A stretch of DNA of 64,000 nucleotides from NCBI GenBank assembly GCA_964371055.1, contig CAYJLF010000001.1:186001-250000 (forward strand), in the 5' to 3' direction. The translations under genes and the position numbers were made by a program. The number at the start of each line of letters is the position of its first letter. Position 1 is the first letter of the stretch. The notes beneath the pieces are model-generated. The model worked only from the letters and a program-made list of their open reading frames with translations, was not told the origin of the DNA and did no database searches. The stretch comes from CAYJLF01 sp964371055. GTDB taxonomy: Bacteria; Eisenbacteria; RBG-16-71-46; CAIMUX01. Positions 35,900-45,653 of this stretch are shown here, piece after piece.

Positions 35900-38617
35900 T
35901 TACCGTGAGCCGCCCTGGACCGCGCCTTCGACACTCAGGATCCCGCGCCGGCGGATCTCTCTCGACGAGGAGCCGATCAGCACGCGAAAGGTCCCCGGCT
36001 CGATGACCCGGCGGAGCTCGACATCGAGCAGCGCCAGCATCTCCGGGGTAATGATGAAGCGAACTTCGCGCGACTCGCCCGGCTCCAGACGCACCCGCGC
36101 GAAGTCCTTGAGCTCGAGGAGCGGTCGCGCCACCGACGCCAGCTCGTCCCGCAGGTAGAGCTGCGCCACCTCGTCTCCGGCCCGCGTTCCGGTGTTCGTC
36201 ACGCGGCAGCGGACGACCGCCGAGTCTCCGGCCGCGACGACCGGCGGGTCGATCACGAGGTCGCTGTAGGCGAAGGTGGTGTAGCTCAGCCCATGCCCGA
36301 AGGGAAAGAGCGGCTGCCCCGACAAGTCGAGGTAGTCGTCCCCGCGACCGGTCGGCTTGTGGTGGTAGACCAGCGGAAGCTGACCCTCGGCGACCGGAAA
36401 GGTGATCGGGAGGCGTCCGGCGGGATCGGCGTCGCCGAAGAGCACCTCGGCAACCGCCTCGCCTCCCGCCTCCCCCGGATACCAGATGTCGAGGATGGCA
36501 GGCACCTCGTCGATCCACTCGTGCATCGTGATCGCGCTGCCTCCCACCAGGACGACCACGAGCGGTTTGCCCAGCGCCGCCGCCCGGCTGATCAGCTCCG
36601 GCTGCCGGCCGGGCAGGCCGAGGAAGGCGCGATCCCGGAACTCCCCCTCCTCGATCCCGGCCACGATGATGATCGCATCGCTCTGCGCGGCGAGACCGAT
36701 GGCCTCGTCGAGGGCTGTCTCCTCGGTCGCGCCTGTGGCGGGGAGCTCCCACAGCAGCCGCACGCGCCCGTTGCCGGAAGGTTCCACGAACTCCAGGCGC
36801 AGATCGTGCCACTCTCCCTCGACGAACCGGCGCTCGACCATCGACCTCCGATAGGAGACCTTCTCCCTCTGGTCGATCACGAGTTCGTGGTCCAGGTAGA
36901 GGCGGAACCCGTCGCTCCCTTCCACGCCGATCTGGACCGATCCCGTGACCGGCGCGCGCAGCCGGCCGCTCCAGCGCACGGCGTAGTGGTCGAACGGGAG
37001 CCGCTCCGGATCGGGCGAGAAGAGGGTCCACTGGAAGTCGACGCGGGGATCGACGCGCGTGAAGACCGGCGCGCCCTCCATCGCGATGCCGTCGAAGTAC
37101 TCCCCGCGCAGACCGTGCCGGGATTCGCCGGCCTCGGTGCAGGCGAGGGACTCCTCCGGGATCACGACCGGGCCGGGGGAAGTGCGACTGCAACCGGGAG
37201 CGTGGAGCACACGCTCGGCCCCGATCCGGCGGCGGATCCCTTCCAGCACGCTGACCGGGTCGCGCCCCGGTCCGCTGTATCCGCCCAGACGCGCCTCACC
37301 GGCATCAGGCCCCAGAACCGCCACGCGCCGGATGGCGGGATCGAGCGGCAGGAGATTGCCGTCGTTCTTCAAGAGGACGAACGAGGCCCGGGCCGCTTCG
37401 AGGGCGAGATCGCGGTGGGCCGCGAACGGAATCATCCGCCGCTGGACATACGGCTCCTCGAAGAGCCCCGATTCGAACTTCAGACGGAGCACTCGGGCCG
37501 CCGCCTGGTCGATCACCTCTGCCGGAATGCGCCCGTCCCGGAAGGCGGGCAGGAAGAGCTCCGCGTGGTCGGGCGAAGTCTGGAAGAGCACGTCGAGTCC
37601 GCCGAGCAGGGCCTGCGCGCCTGCGTCGGCATAGTCGGTCGCCGTGAAGTGCAGGACGTTGGCCCCCCCGACCCCGCCAGCGTCGGAGATGACCAGGAGA
37701 TCCTCGTCCAGTTCGCCGCGCAACAGGTCATGATTCAGCCAGCCGCTGGCCGAGCAGGGACGGCCATCGAGGGAGTTGTAGGCCGCCATCAGGCCGCGCG
37801 AACCGCCGCGCCGGATGCAGGCCGCAAAGGGAGGGAGGTAGATCTCGCGGAGCAGCCGCTCGTTCCAGTGGATCGGGTAACTATCCCGCCCGCCGTCGCC
37901 GGCGTTGGCCAGGAAGTGCTTCGGCGTGGTGATGATGTCGCGGCGTTCGAACGCCCGCACGAAGGCCTCGCCCATCTCCGACGCCAGACAGGGGTCTTCG
38001 CCATATGTCTCTTCCACCCGCCCCCAGCGCACGTCGCTGGCGATGTTGACGACCGGGGAGAGGACCAGGCGGATCCCTTCGGCGCGGGACTCCTCGGCGA
38101 TCGCTGCCGCCACGCGGGCCATGAGATCCGCGTCGAAGCTGGCCGCCAGCCCGATCGCCTGCGGGAAGACGGTCGATTCTTCCCGTACCAGCCCGTGCAG
38201 CGCCTCGCCGAAGACGATGATCGGAATCCCCAGCCGCGTCTCCTCCACGAAGTGCCGCTGGACCGCATCGACGTAGTCGGGACCACGCAAGCTGTCCCTT
38301 CCGGGTCCGAGCTGCAGGCCGAAGGCACCGTGAGGGTAGGCGGAGAAGTCTCCGGACGGGCTGTCGGCGACCATGAAGAGCTGCCAGAACTTCTCGTCGA
38401 GGGTCATGCGCGCGAGGAGATCCTGCACGCGGAGTTCGACCGGCTGGCGGGGATCGCGGTAGGGGAGGACCGCGCCGGACGAGCCGGCAGCGAACGCTGG
38501 CGACAGGAGAGCTGGCGCCAGCAGCACAGGTGCAAGGAGAGCCGCCGACAGGAGCGCCCGTGCGACGGCAGCGGCCGCGTCCCTTCTGCTCTTTCCTCTG
38601 CTGCGCGATGCGATCAT
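35900..38617 (-). CDS. Exported GH3 beta-glycosidase with inserted PA14 domain
   Basis: The 905-residue protein has a signal peptide with repeated LLAPVLLAPALLS segments. Residues about 55-330 form the GH3 TIM barrel with RMTLDEKFWQL, the nucleophile D312 in LLVISDAGGVGG and KHFLANAGD. After the barrel comes the alpha/beta domain, interrupted by a PA14 module (about 505-640, LRGEYFDGIAMEG and IGVEGSDGFRLYLDHELVI). A fibronectin-like C-terminal domain follows (HGLSYTTFAYSDL, VRCRVTNTGTRAGDEVAQLY). GH3 enzymes hydrolyse beta-glucosides, xylosides or related substrates, and PA14 often shapes the substrate pocket. It is followed 50 nt later by the GH29-DUF4838 gene. Export to the envelope or outside is likely. 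Confidence 0.95.
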   Translation of the reverse strand: MIASRSRGKSRRDAAAAVARALLSAALLAPVLLAPALLSPAFAAGSSGAVLPYRDPRQPVELRVQDLLARMTLDEKFWQLFMVADSPSGDFSAYPHGAFGLQLGPGRDSLRGPDYVDAVQRHFVEETRLGIPIIVFGEALHGLVREESTVFPQAIGLAASFDADLMARVAAAIAEESRAEGIRLVLSPVVNIASDVRWGRVEETYGEDPCLASEMGEAFVRAFERRDIITTPKHFLANAGDGGRDSYPIHWNERLLREIYLPPFAACIRRGGSRGLMAAYNSLDGRPCSASGWLNHDLLRGELDEDLLVISDAGGVGGANVLHFTATDYADAGAQALLGGLDVLFQTSPDHAELFLPAFRDGRIPAEVIDQAAARVLRLKFESGLFEEPYVQRRMIPFAAHRDLALEAARASFVLLKNDGNLLPLDPAIRRVAVLGPDAGEARLGGYSGPGRDPVSVLEGIRRRIGAERVLHAPGCSRTSPGPVVIPEESLACTEAGESRHGLRGEYFDGIAMEGAPVFTRVDPRVDFQWTLFSPDPERLPFDHYAVRWSGRLRAPVTGSVQIGVEGSDGFRLYLDHELVIDQREKVSYRRSMVERRFVEGEWHDLRLEFVEPSGNGRVRLLWELPATGATEETALDEAIGLAAQSDAIIIVAGIEEGEFRDRAFLGLPGRQPELISRAAALGKPLVVVLVGGSAITMHEWIDEVPAILDIWYPGEAGGEAVAEVLFGDADPAGRLPITFPVAEGQLPLVYHHKPTGRGDDYLDLSGQPLFPFGHGLSYTTFAYSDLVIDPPVVAAGDSAVVRCRVTNTGTRAGDEVAQLYLRDELASVARPLLELKDFARVRLEPGESREVRFIITPEMLALLDVELRRVIEPGTFRVLIGSSSREIRRRGILSVEGAVQGGSR

Positions 38618-38709
38618 AGCCGGGGCACACGGTACGACAGACCGCGTCCGCTGGCCAGAGTCATCTCACCCGCGAGCCCGACGGCCTTTCGCCGCGCCGG
38701 CTGATCCGC

Positions 38710-38715
38710 TATACT
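38710..38715 (+). promoter_or_regulatory. Putative -10 element
   Basis: TATACT, preceded by CGC, lies 47 nt before the ATG at 38763. It is the best -10-like hexamer in this divergent intergenic region; a matching -35 is not clear. Confidence 0.35.
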
Positions 38716-38762
38716 GCGCTCCGCCCCGAATCCATCGCCTGCGCTTCAACAGGGAGGTTGCC

Positions 38763-41393
38763 ATGCCGTTCTCCGTCCGGGCCCGACTCACAAGCATCGC
38801 GTTCCACGCGGCGCTCTTGTTCTCGATCACGTCCCTCGGCCTGGCGGCGCCTCCCGGCGTTGTCGTCACCCGGGACGGCGAATCGGAGCCGATCCAGGTC
38901 ATCACTCCGGTCGGCACCACCTTCGACGATCTCATCCGCCAGGGTGTCCTCGACGATCCCCGCGCAGCGTGGCCGGAACGTGACGCCCCCACCGCCGTCG
39001 ATCTCGACCCCGGCACGGCGCCCGAGGGGGACTACATGGGCTGGGCCACCTTCACGCGCGATGGCGCCCGCCTCTTACTGACCAATCGCGGCACGAACAA
39101 CGTCACGGTCTACGACGCCGCCACCCGCGCCGCGCTGGCCAGCATCGATGTCGGCACCTACCCCGCGGGGCTGGCCGTGACGGACGACTACGCCGTCATC
39201 GCCTGCGCCTTCTCGGACGAGGTCTGGGTGATCGACCTGGAGGATTACTCGACCGCCGCCGTCTTCCCGGTCGCCGAACAGCCCTGGGTGGTCCGTATCT
39301 CCCCCGACCAGACCAAGGCCTACGTAAGCTGCGACATCCCCGACGCCCTCGAGGTGATCGACCTGTCCACGCTGGCTCACACGAACACGTTCTATGGCTT
39401 CCCCATCTGGCTCTCGACCTACACCTGGGGGAGCGAGAACGGCCGGAACTCCGTCCGATTCTCCACGTTCGAGGTCACTCCCGACGGGCAGCACCTGGTC
39501 GTGCCCAACGGCACGGACGCGCTGCTCTTCGTCAATGCCGCGACGGGCGACACCGACTACAGCGTGCCGATGTCCGATCCTCGGGCGGTCCGCCTCTCCG
39601 GAGACGGCCTTCGCGCCGTGGCGGTGTGCACCACCAGTTCGCTGAGTGCCCACCAGGTCGACCTCGCCTCACACACCCTCACCGCCTCGGTCACGATCCC
39701 CGGCTACACCCTCTCCACGCTGGATGTGGGGGTCAACCAGGACGGCACCAAGGCCTTTCTCGGGGTCAGCAGCAACTCCAGCGCCTTCGCCGACTTCACC
39801 GACCTGACCTACACGGTGCTGACCTCGACCTACACGCCGTTCTGGATCGGAACCTCCCCCGATCACACGCTGGCGATCGGGGGGCAGTATCGCTTTTCGA
39901 TTCTGAGCTTCGCCACGGAGTCGCTGCTGGGCCAGCACCAGGGAAACACGCAGGACTTCGGGGCCGTCTCCCCCGTGGGCGCGGCCGTCGTGGGGTACGA
40001 CCCGATCCGCAATGAGGGAGTCTACTTCTACGATTACTCCACGCCGACCAGCCCGCAGTACCGCGGCCAGACTCCGGCCGGCATCGAGCCCGAGGCAGAC
40101 TGCCCGCGCCGCGTCGCCATCACCCCCGCGGGCGACCGCGCGGTCATCCACAACGTCCTCTCCGGCAACGCCGTCATCCTCGACCTCGAGACGCTGGCCG
40201 TCGAGGCCACCCTTCCCATCGGCCCGCGGGCCCAGGATGTGGCCGTGACCTCCGATGGCCTCTGGGCCGTCTCCTGCGCCATGGAGAACCCGGAGGTCGA
40301 CATCCTCGACCTCACCACCAACACCGTCGCCGCGACGGTCTCCACCAGCACCCGGCCCGGGGTGGTCTCCATCCTGCCCGACAACTCCCGCGCCATGGTC
40401 GGCACGATCCAGGGGAACACCGTCGCGATCGTCCGCCTGCAGGGCGCCGGCAGCAACCTCGAGGCCCAGCTTCCCATCGGCGAGATCGGCGTCAGCAACG
40501 CGGCCTACGGCGTCAACAGCGACGTCCGCTGCTCGCCCGACAATCGCTACACCCTGGTCGCCGTCTCCTTCGACCACGTGGTCAAAGTCATCGACCGCAA
40601 CACCAACGCGATCGTCGCGACCCTTCCCACCGGGCAGTTCCCGCTCCAACTCGCCTTCACGGCCGACGGAGAGTACGCGACTGTCACCAACTACCAGTCG
40701 AACAATGCCACCATCCTGCGGGTCGACGGCGCTGCCTCGAGCGTGGTCGGCACCTTTGCGACCGGGCAAGGCCCCCTCCGGCTCGCCCACGATCCGGTCC
40801 ATGACCGGATGGGGATCGGCAACTACTCCGCCAAGACGCTGACCTACCTGAACCCGCGCACCGGGCAGGGCCTCGGCACGCAGAGCTACGCGGCCTACGG
40901 CAATGTCATCCAGGTCCGCTTCGATCTCGCCGGCGACCCGATGGTGTTGACCTCGGGCAACGCCTACCTCGTCTACAACGGCGGCTCGATTCCATTGCCG
41001 GCGACCCCTTCCTACTTCGACTACGCGCCCGCCAGCGGCCGCGCCGTCATCACCATGCCCGGCCCCGACTGGGTCACGATCGTGTCGTTCAGCACGGCCG
41101 ACGCGCCGCAGGTCACGACGATTCCGCTGAGCGGAGGGCTGATCTCTTCCGTCTCTCCCAACCCGGTCGTCCGCGAGGGACGGATCGCGTTCCGCCTGGC
41201 CGCGCCCGGCGTGGTCTCCCTGGATCTCCATGACGTCCTGGGTCGCAAGATCCGAACGCTCTGGGCGGGCGAGGCCGCGGCGGGACGGCGCGAAGTCACC
41301 TTCGACCGGCGCGCTCTCTCCGCGGGGACTTACTTCGCGGCGCTGCGCGTGGACGGACGGCGGGTGGACAGCCGGAAGGTGGTGGTAGAGTAG
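38763..41393 (+). CDS. Exported YncE-like beta-propeller protein with FlgD-like tail
   Basis: The 876-residue product has a signal peptide (hydrophobic FHAALLFSITSLGLA), then many beta-propeller blades in the YncE style (TVYDAATRAALASIDVGTYP, VWVIDLEDYSTAAVFPVAE, VVKVIDRNTNAIVATLPTGQ). It ends with a FlgD-like tail (LISSVSPNPVVREG, HDVLGRKIRTLWAGEAAAG). Propellers of this type sit on the cell surface or in the envelope and often bind ligands or carry electron-transfer or adhesion roles; the role here is unknown. The ATG at 38763 has CAGGGAGGTTGCC immediately upstream. The tail type matches the subtilisin and the metalloproteases, suggesting a shared way of export or anchoring. Confidence 0.88.
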   Translation: MPFSVRARLTSIAFHAALLFSITSLGLAAPPGVVVTRDGESEPIQVITPVGTTFDDLIRQGVLDDPRAAWPERDAPTAVDLDPGTAPEGDYMGWATFTRDGARLLLTNRGTNNVTVYDAATRAALASIDVGTYPAGLAVTDDYAVIACAFSDEVWVIDLEDYSTAAVFPVAEQPWVVRISPDQTKAYVSCDIPDALEVIDLSTLAHTNTFYGFPIWLSTYTWGSENGRNSVRFSTFEVTPDGQHLVVPNGTDALLFVNAATGDTDYSVPMSDPRAVRLSGDGLRAVAVCTTSSLSAHQVDLASHTLTASVTIPGYTLSTLDVGVNQDGTKAFLGVSSNSSAFADFTDLTYTVLTSTYTPFWIGTSPDHTLAIGGQYRFSILSFATESLLGQHQGNTQDFGAVSPVGAAVVGYDPIRNEGVYFYDYSTPTSPQYRGQTPAGIEPEADCPRRVAITPAGDRAVIHNVLSGNAVILDLETLAVEATLPIGPRAQDVAVTSDGLWAVSCAMENPEVDILDLTTNTVAATVSTSTRPGVVSILPDNSRAMVGTIQGNTVAIVRLQGAGSNLEAQLPIGEIGVSNAAYGVNSDVRCSPDNRYTLVAVSFDHVVKVIDRNTNAIVATLPTGQFPLQLAFTADGEYATVTNYQSNNATILRVDGAASSVVGTFATGQGPLRLAHDPVHDRMGIGNYSAKTLTYLNPRTGQGLGTQSYAAYGNVIQVRFDLAGDPMVLTSGNAYLVYNGGSIPLPATPSYFDYAPASGRAVITMPGPDWVTIVSFSTADAPQVTTIPLSGGLISSVSPNPVVREGRIAFRLAAPGVVSLDLHDVLGRKIRTLWAGEAAAGRREVTFDRRALSAGTYFAALRVDGRRVDSRKVVVE

Positions 41394-41399
41394 GTTTCG

Positions 41400-43199
41400 A
41401 TGTCCATGAGCCCACCGCGGCACCAGAACCTGGTCGCCATGTTCCTGGCGCAGGCTTCCCTCCAGGGCGGCCGTCCATTCCTGCACCATCGCCGCGGCGG
41501 CTCGTGGCATTCCCGCTCGTGGACCGACTGTCGCACCGAGATGAGCGAAATCTCACGCGGGCTCCGCGCCCTGGGCCTCGCCCGCGGCGATCGCGTCGCT
41601 CTCGTGGCCGAGAACCGCCCGGAATGGCTTCTGGCCGACCTGGCGATCATGGCGGCGGGCGGCGTGACGGTCCCGGCCTACACCACGCACACCGTCGAGA
41701 GCCTCCGGTACCTGCTGAGCCACAGCCGCGCCCGCGCCGCGGTCGTCTCGGGACCGGACCTGCTGCGACGCGTTCTGGCGGCCAGCCCCCCCGAGCTGGA
41801 GTTCATCGTCTGCCTCGAACCACCCGCCGGGATCGCCAGCGGCGGCCCGGCCCTCCACACGTGGCCGGCGGTGCGCGAGCGAGGGCGCCAACGACCGGAC
41901 GACATCGCGGAGCGGGCCGCGGCGTTGCAGCGGAGCGACCTGGCCTGCATCCAGTACACCTCCGGCACCGGCGGACTTCCTCGCGGGGTCATGCTCAGCC
42001 ATGGCGCGATGCTCTGCAATGTCGAGGGGGGCAGCACACTCGTCGACGACTTGCAGATGCGCGAGACGGTCTTCCTCTCCTTCCTCCCCGCCTCGCACGC
42101 CTACGAGCACACCGCCGGGCAATACCTGCCGATCGCGGTCGGGGGCGAGATCCATTATGTCGAGAGCGCGGTCCAGGTCCCCGCCGCGCTGCTCGAGGTT
42201 CGTCCCACCATCCTGATCGCCGTCCCCCGGCTCCTGGAGACGATGCACCGCCGGATCACGCAGGAGGTCGAGCGGCGCGGCCCGCTCGGACGCTCCCTCT
42301 TCCGGGCCGCCGTGGCGCTCGGGCCGTTCCGACATCCTCGCGCCAGGCCGAGGCCGCTCCTGACCCGCATCGCCGATGCCACGCTCGAACTCGTGGTCCG
42401 ACAGAAGGTGCGGGCCCGCTTCGGGGGCCGGCTCCAGGCGATCGTCTCCGGCGGCGCTCCCCTCAATCCCGACCTGGTGCGCTTCTTCCAGGCGATCGGG
42501 CTGCAGGTCCTGCAAGGCTACGGGCTGACCGAGGCGGCGCCGATCGTCTCATGCAATCCCCCGGGACGGGTTCGAGCCGAGACCGTCGGACCGGCGCTGC
42601 CGGGCGTCGAGATCCGGATCGGCGATGACGGCGAAGTCCTGGTCCGGGGCGAGAACGTCATGCAGGGGTACTGGAAGGACCCGGACGCGACTGCGCTGGC
42701 CGTCCGCGACGGTTGGCTGCACACCGGGGACATCGGAAAGCTCGACCCGGATGGCTACCTCACGATCACCGATCGCAAGCGCGACTTCCTCAAGACCACC
42801 GGCGGAGAGATGATCGCCCCGCAGAAAGTCGAAGGGGCGCTGACGATCGAGCCCGAGATCGCGCAGGCGATGGTGGTCGGAGATCGCCGGCCTCACCTCG
42901 TCGCGCTGATCGTCCCGGATCGGGACTGGGTCGAACGGTGGGCGAAGGATCGGGGGGCCAACCCAGCGACGCCCTCCGGGGAAACCGACCCGGACCTGCA
43001 GCGCGCGATCGGCGCGGCCGTCGAGCGGGCGCACCGGCGGCTCGCCGCGCCGGAGCGAATCCGCCGGTTCACCCTGTTGTCCGAGCCTTTCGCGGTCGAG
43101 AACGAGCTCCTGACCCCGACCCTGAAGGTCAGGCGCCACCTGGTGTTCGAGCGGTACCGGGACGAGATCGAGCGGATGTACGATCCCCGCGGGAGTTGA
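41400..43199 (+). CDS. AMP-dependent synthetase, long-chain acyl-CoA ligase type
   Basis: This 599-residue cytoplasmic adenylate-forming enzyme has the AMP-binding loop CIQYTSGTGGLPRGVMLSH, then LQGYGLTEAAPIVSCN and the hinge-region HTGDIGKLDPDGYLTITDRK followed by GEMIAPQKVE. These features fit FadD/long-chain acyl-CoA ligases, which activate fatty acids with ATP and CoA. Chain length is not predictable from sequence. The ATG at 41400 is 6 nt past the stop of the propeller gene, so the two are possibly co-transcribed. A second ATG (41406) is a possible alternative start. No membrane segment is visible. Confidence 0.93.
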   Translation: MSMSPPRHQNLVAMFLAQASLQGGRPFLHHRRGGSWHSRSWTDCRTEMSEISRGLRALGLARGDRVALVAENRPEWLLADLAIMAAGGVTVPAYTTHTVESLRYLLSHSRARAAVVSGPDLLRRVLAASPPELEFIVCLEPPAGIASGGPALHTWPAVRERGRQRPDDIAERAAALQRSDLACIQYTSGTGGLPRGVMLSHGAMLCNVEGGSTLVDDLQMRETVFLSFLPASHAYEHTAGQYLPIAVGGEIHYVESAVQVPAALLEVRPTILIAVPRLLETMHRRITQEVERRGPLGRSLFRAAVALGPFRHPRARPRPLLTRIADATLELVVRQKVRARFGGRLQAIVSGGAPLNPDLVRFFQAIGLQVLQGYGLTEAAPIVSCNPPGRVRAETVGPALPGVEIRIGDDGEVLVRGENVMQGYWKDPDATALAVRDGWLHTGDIGKLDPDGYLTITDRKRDFLKTTGGEMIAPQKVEGALTIEPEIAQAMVVGDRRPHLVALIVPDRDWVERWAKDRGANPATPSGETDPDLQRAIGAAVERAHRRLAAPERIRRFTLLSEPFAVENELLTPTLKVRRHLVFERYRDEIERMYDPRGS

Positions 43200-43268
43200 C
43201 GCCGGCGGCAACGCAGACGCGGTTCCCAGCGTAGGGGGTGCGGGCCCACGAACGAGGGAGGTGTTCCG

Positions 43269-44063
43269 ATGTTCTGCTCAAGATGCGGAGCGTGGAACGA
43301 GGAGGGACAGACCCCGTGCGTCCGCTGCGGATCGCCTCTCCCTCCGGCGCCGCCGCCGGTCGACGCCGCTGCCACTGTCCCCGGAGCGGAGGCTCCTTCG
43401 CCGCCCGAGCCCGCCCGGCCGATCTACCCGGAGGATGAACTGATCGGCGGATCGGTGCGGGACGGCTGGGAGATCCTGAAGCGGAACCCGGTCATCGTCG
43501 TGCTCGTCCTCCTGGCCCTGTTGGCGTTTCAGGTCGTGACCCAGCTCAGCCTCATGGGGTCGATGGACGGAAGCCGATGGCGCGTCATGCCCTTCGTCTT
43601 CATCTTCTCCGCGGCGATGATGGCGGTCTACTCCGGCTACCTGCTGGCGGTCGTCCGGGTCGCTCGCGGGGAGCCGGTCACTTCGGCCGAGTTCCTGGCC
43701 GGGTTCACGCGACTGCCCCATCTCGTCGTCGTCGCGATCCTCACGAGTATCGCGGTCGCCGCGGGCTATGTCGTCTTCATCGTCCCGGGGATCATCCTCG
43801 CCCTCGGCTGGTCGCAAGCCTTCCTGCTGGTCCTCGACCAGCGCGCCGGCCCGATCGAGGCGATGGAGCGAAGCTGGCGCATGATGAAGGGGCGCCGCCT
43901 GTCGCTTCTCCTGCTCTACCTCGTGATGATGGGGGTCTTCCTCATCAGCATGATCCCGCTCTTGCTGGGGCTTCTCGTCTCGATCCCGTGGATGGCGGCG
44001 ACGCAGATCGCATTCTATGAGCGGGTGCGGAAGATGGCTCAGTGCGGTAACCCGAAGAGGTAG
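43269..44063 (+). CDS. Zinc-ribbon membrane protein (YciC/DUF975-like)
   Basis: The 264-residue product starts with a zinc ribbon whose cysteines are C3, C6, C17 and C20 (FCSRCG and CVRCG). A proline-rich linker follows, then about five hydrophobic segments from residue 70 on. The segment IVPGIILALGWSQAFLLVLD with GPIEAMERSWRMMKGRR resembles YciC or DUF975-like membrane proteins of unknown function. An SD-like GGGAGGT lies ahead of the ATG at 43269. The last 25 nt overlap the end of the NCS2 gene, which is convergent. Inner membrane; function unknown. Confidence 0.85.
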   Translation: MFCSRCGAWNEEGQTPCVRCGSPLPPAPPPVDAAATVPGAEAPSPPEPARPIYPEDELIGGSVRDGWEILKRNPVIVVLVLLALLAFQVVTQLSLMGSMDGSRWRVMPFVFIFSAAMMAVYSGYLLAVVRVARGEPVTSAEFLAGFTRLPHLVVVAILTSIAVAAGYVVFIVPGIILALGWSQAFLLVLDQRAGPIEAMERSWRMMKGRRLSLLLLYLVMMGVFLISMIPLLLGLLVSIPWMAATQIAFYERVRKMAQCGNPKR

Positions 44064-45412
44064 TAGCAGGCGCAGAGCAGCCCCAGCACGACCGAGCCGG
44101 CCGTGATCTCGCGGCGCCGCCCGCCGAGGAACTTCATCAGCGGGTGCAGGACCAGCCCCGCGGTCAGTCCGTTGGCGATGTTGTAGGTGAAGACCATCAT
44201 CGTGATGGTGACGAAGGCCGGCACGACCTCGGTCAGATCGTCGAAGTCGATCCGCGCGATCGACCCTATCATGAGGGCGCCGACGGCGATCAACGCGGGC
44301 GCGTAGGCGAACCGTAAGGCCTGCAGTGGTTCCAGGAGCGGGATGAAGAACACCGAGACGGCGAAGAGCGCTGCGGTCGTCACGGCCGCAAGCCCGGTGC
44401 GCGCCCCCTCGCGGATGCCGGCGGCCGACTCGATGTAGGCGCCGCTGGTCGAAGTGCCGACGAGGCCGCTGAACATGCACGTCGCGGCATCGACCAGCAT
44501 CGGCTTCCTTACGTTCGGGAAGTTCCCCTTCTCATCCAGCAGATTCCCCGCCGCGCCGACTCCGACCAGGGTTCCCAGGGTGTCGAGGAACCCCATCAGG
44601 AAGAGCGTGAGCAGAATCGGCAGGAAGGAGAGCCGCAGAACCCCGGCGATGTCGAGCTGCAGCGCGATGGGGGCCAGGGAGTACTCTCCCGCGAAGGGCC
44701 ATGCCATCACCGCGCGCGGCGCGTGCCCATGCCCCAGCGCGATCCCGGCCCCGGCCGTGATCGCGATGCCGATCAAGATGGCCCCCTTGACCCGCCGGGC
44801 CAGGAGGGCGGAGATCACGACCAGCCCCCCGAGCGCGAGGAGGACTTCGGGGCTGCGCAGGTCACCGATCTTGAGCGGCACGTCCGGTCCGCGCAGGTGC
44901 ACCTGGTCAGGCAACAGGAGCGCCGCGGCCGGCATCCCCGCCGCCGCACTCTCGATGATCCCGCTCTCGTAGAGCCCGATGAGGGCGAGGAAGAGGCCGA
45001 TCCCGGCGGCGAAGCTGCGCTTCATGCTGACCGAGATGGCGTCGGCCAGCCAGGCGCGGATTCCGACCAGCGTAATCACGACGAAGGCCACGCCGCTGAC
45101 GAAGACCGCACCCAGGCGCTGTTGCCAGGTGATCCCCAGCGCCGCCAGGCCAAAGGCGATGAAGGCGTTCTCTCCCATGTAGGGGGCGACGCCGATCGGG
45201 CGGTTGGCGTAGAGCCCCATGAGGAGGCTGCCGAAGACGGCGGCCAGGATCGTCGCCACCGTGCTCGGTCCGATCGGGATCCCCGCCGCGGCCAGAATCG
45301 CCGGGTTCACGACCATGATGTAGGCCATGGTCACGAACGTCGTCAGCCCGCCGAGGATCTCGGTGCGCGCCGTGGTGCCGTGCGCCTCCAAGCCGAAGAG
45401 ACCGTCTTTCAT
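44039..45412 (-). CDS. NCS2 family purine permease (AzgA/PbuG-like)
   Basis: The 457-residue membrane protein belongs to the nucleobase-cation symporter-2 branch typical of adenine, guanine or hypoxanthine uptake. It begins with LGGLTTFVTMAYIMVVNPAI and shows GVAPYMGENAFIAFGL, TLFLMGFLDTLGTLVGVGAAG and GTSTSGAYIESAAG, all diagnostic of the AzgA-like group. About fourteen helices are expected. The substrate is probably a purine, but which one is not decided. The ATG at 45412 was the best start; the ribosome site is weak and a GCTACCAT-type element lies just upstream. The last 25 nt overlap the zinc-ribbon gene tail to tail. Confidence 0.94.
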   Translation of the reverse strand: MKDGLFGLEAHGTTARTEILGGLTTFVTMAYIMVVNPAILAAAGIPIGPSTVATILAAVFGSLLMGLYANRPIGVAPYMGENAFIAFGLAALGITWQQRLGAVFVSGVAFVVITLVGIRAWLADAISVSMKRSFAAGIGLFLALIGLYESGIIESAAAGMPAAALLLPDQVHLRGPDVPLKIGDLRSPEVLLALGGLVVISALLARRVKGAILIGIAITAGAGIALGHGHAPRAVMAWPFAGEYSLAPIALQLDIAGVLRLSFLPILLTLFLMGFLDTLGTLVGVGAAGNLLDEKGNFPNVRKPMLVDAATCMFSGLVGTSTSGAYIESAAGIREGARTGLAAVTTAALFAVSVFFIPLLEPLQALRFAYAPALIAVGALMIGSIARIDFDDLTEVVPAFVTITMMVFTYNIANGLTAGLVLHPLMKFLGGRRREITAGSVVLGLLCACYYLFGLPH

Positions 45413-45597
45413 GGCGCCACGGATGGTAGCGCCGGCTCGCGGAAAGTCACGCGGAGAATCGGTGTTGGGGCTCGGTCCGGCTCTGGAGACAGTCAGCCCT
45501 TGGCCGCGGGACGTGTTGCGTTGCGTCTCGTCACCGCGCCACCACGATTGTCCCGCCTCCAGGCTGGTGAGAACAAGTACCCCCGTACCCGCCAGAA

Positions 45598-45627
45598 CGC
45601 CCCCGGAATCCGAGGACTCCGGGGGCG
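45598..45627 (-). terminator. Inverted repeat with 10-bp GC stem, candidate terminator
   Basis: CGCCCCCGGA and TCCGGGGGCG form a perfect 10-bp stem around a 10-nt loop, 26 nt after the stop of the 45654 metalloprotease. There is no U-run after the stem, so if it terminates it may need a factor. Confidence 0.55.
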
Positions 45628-45653
45628 CCTGTCTGTTGCTATCAGCGTACGAA

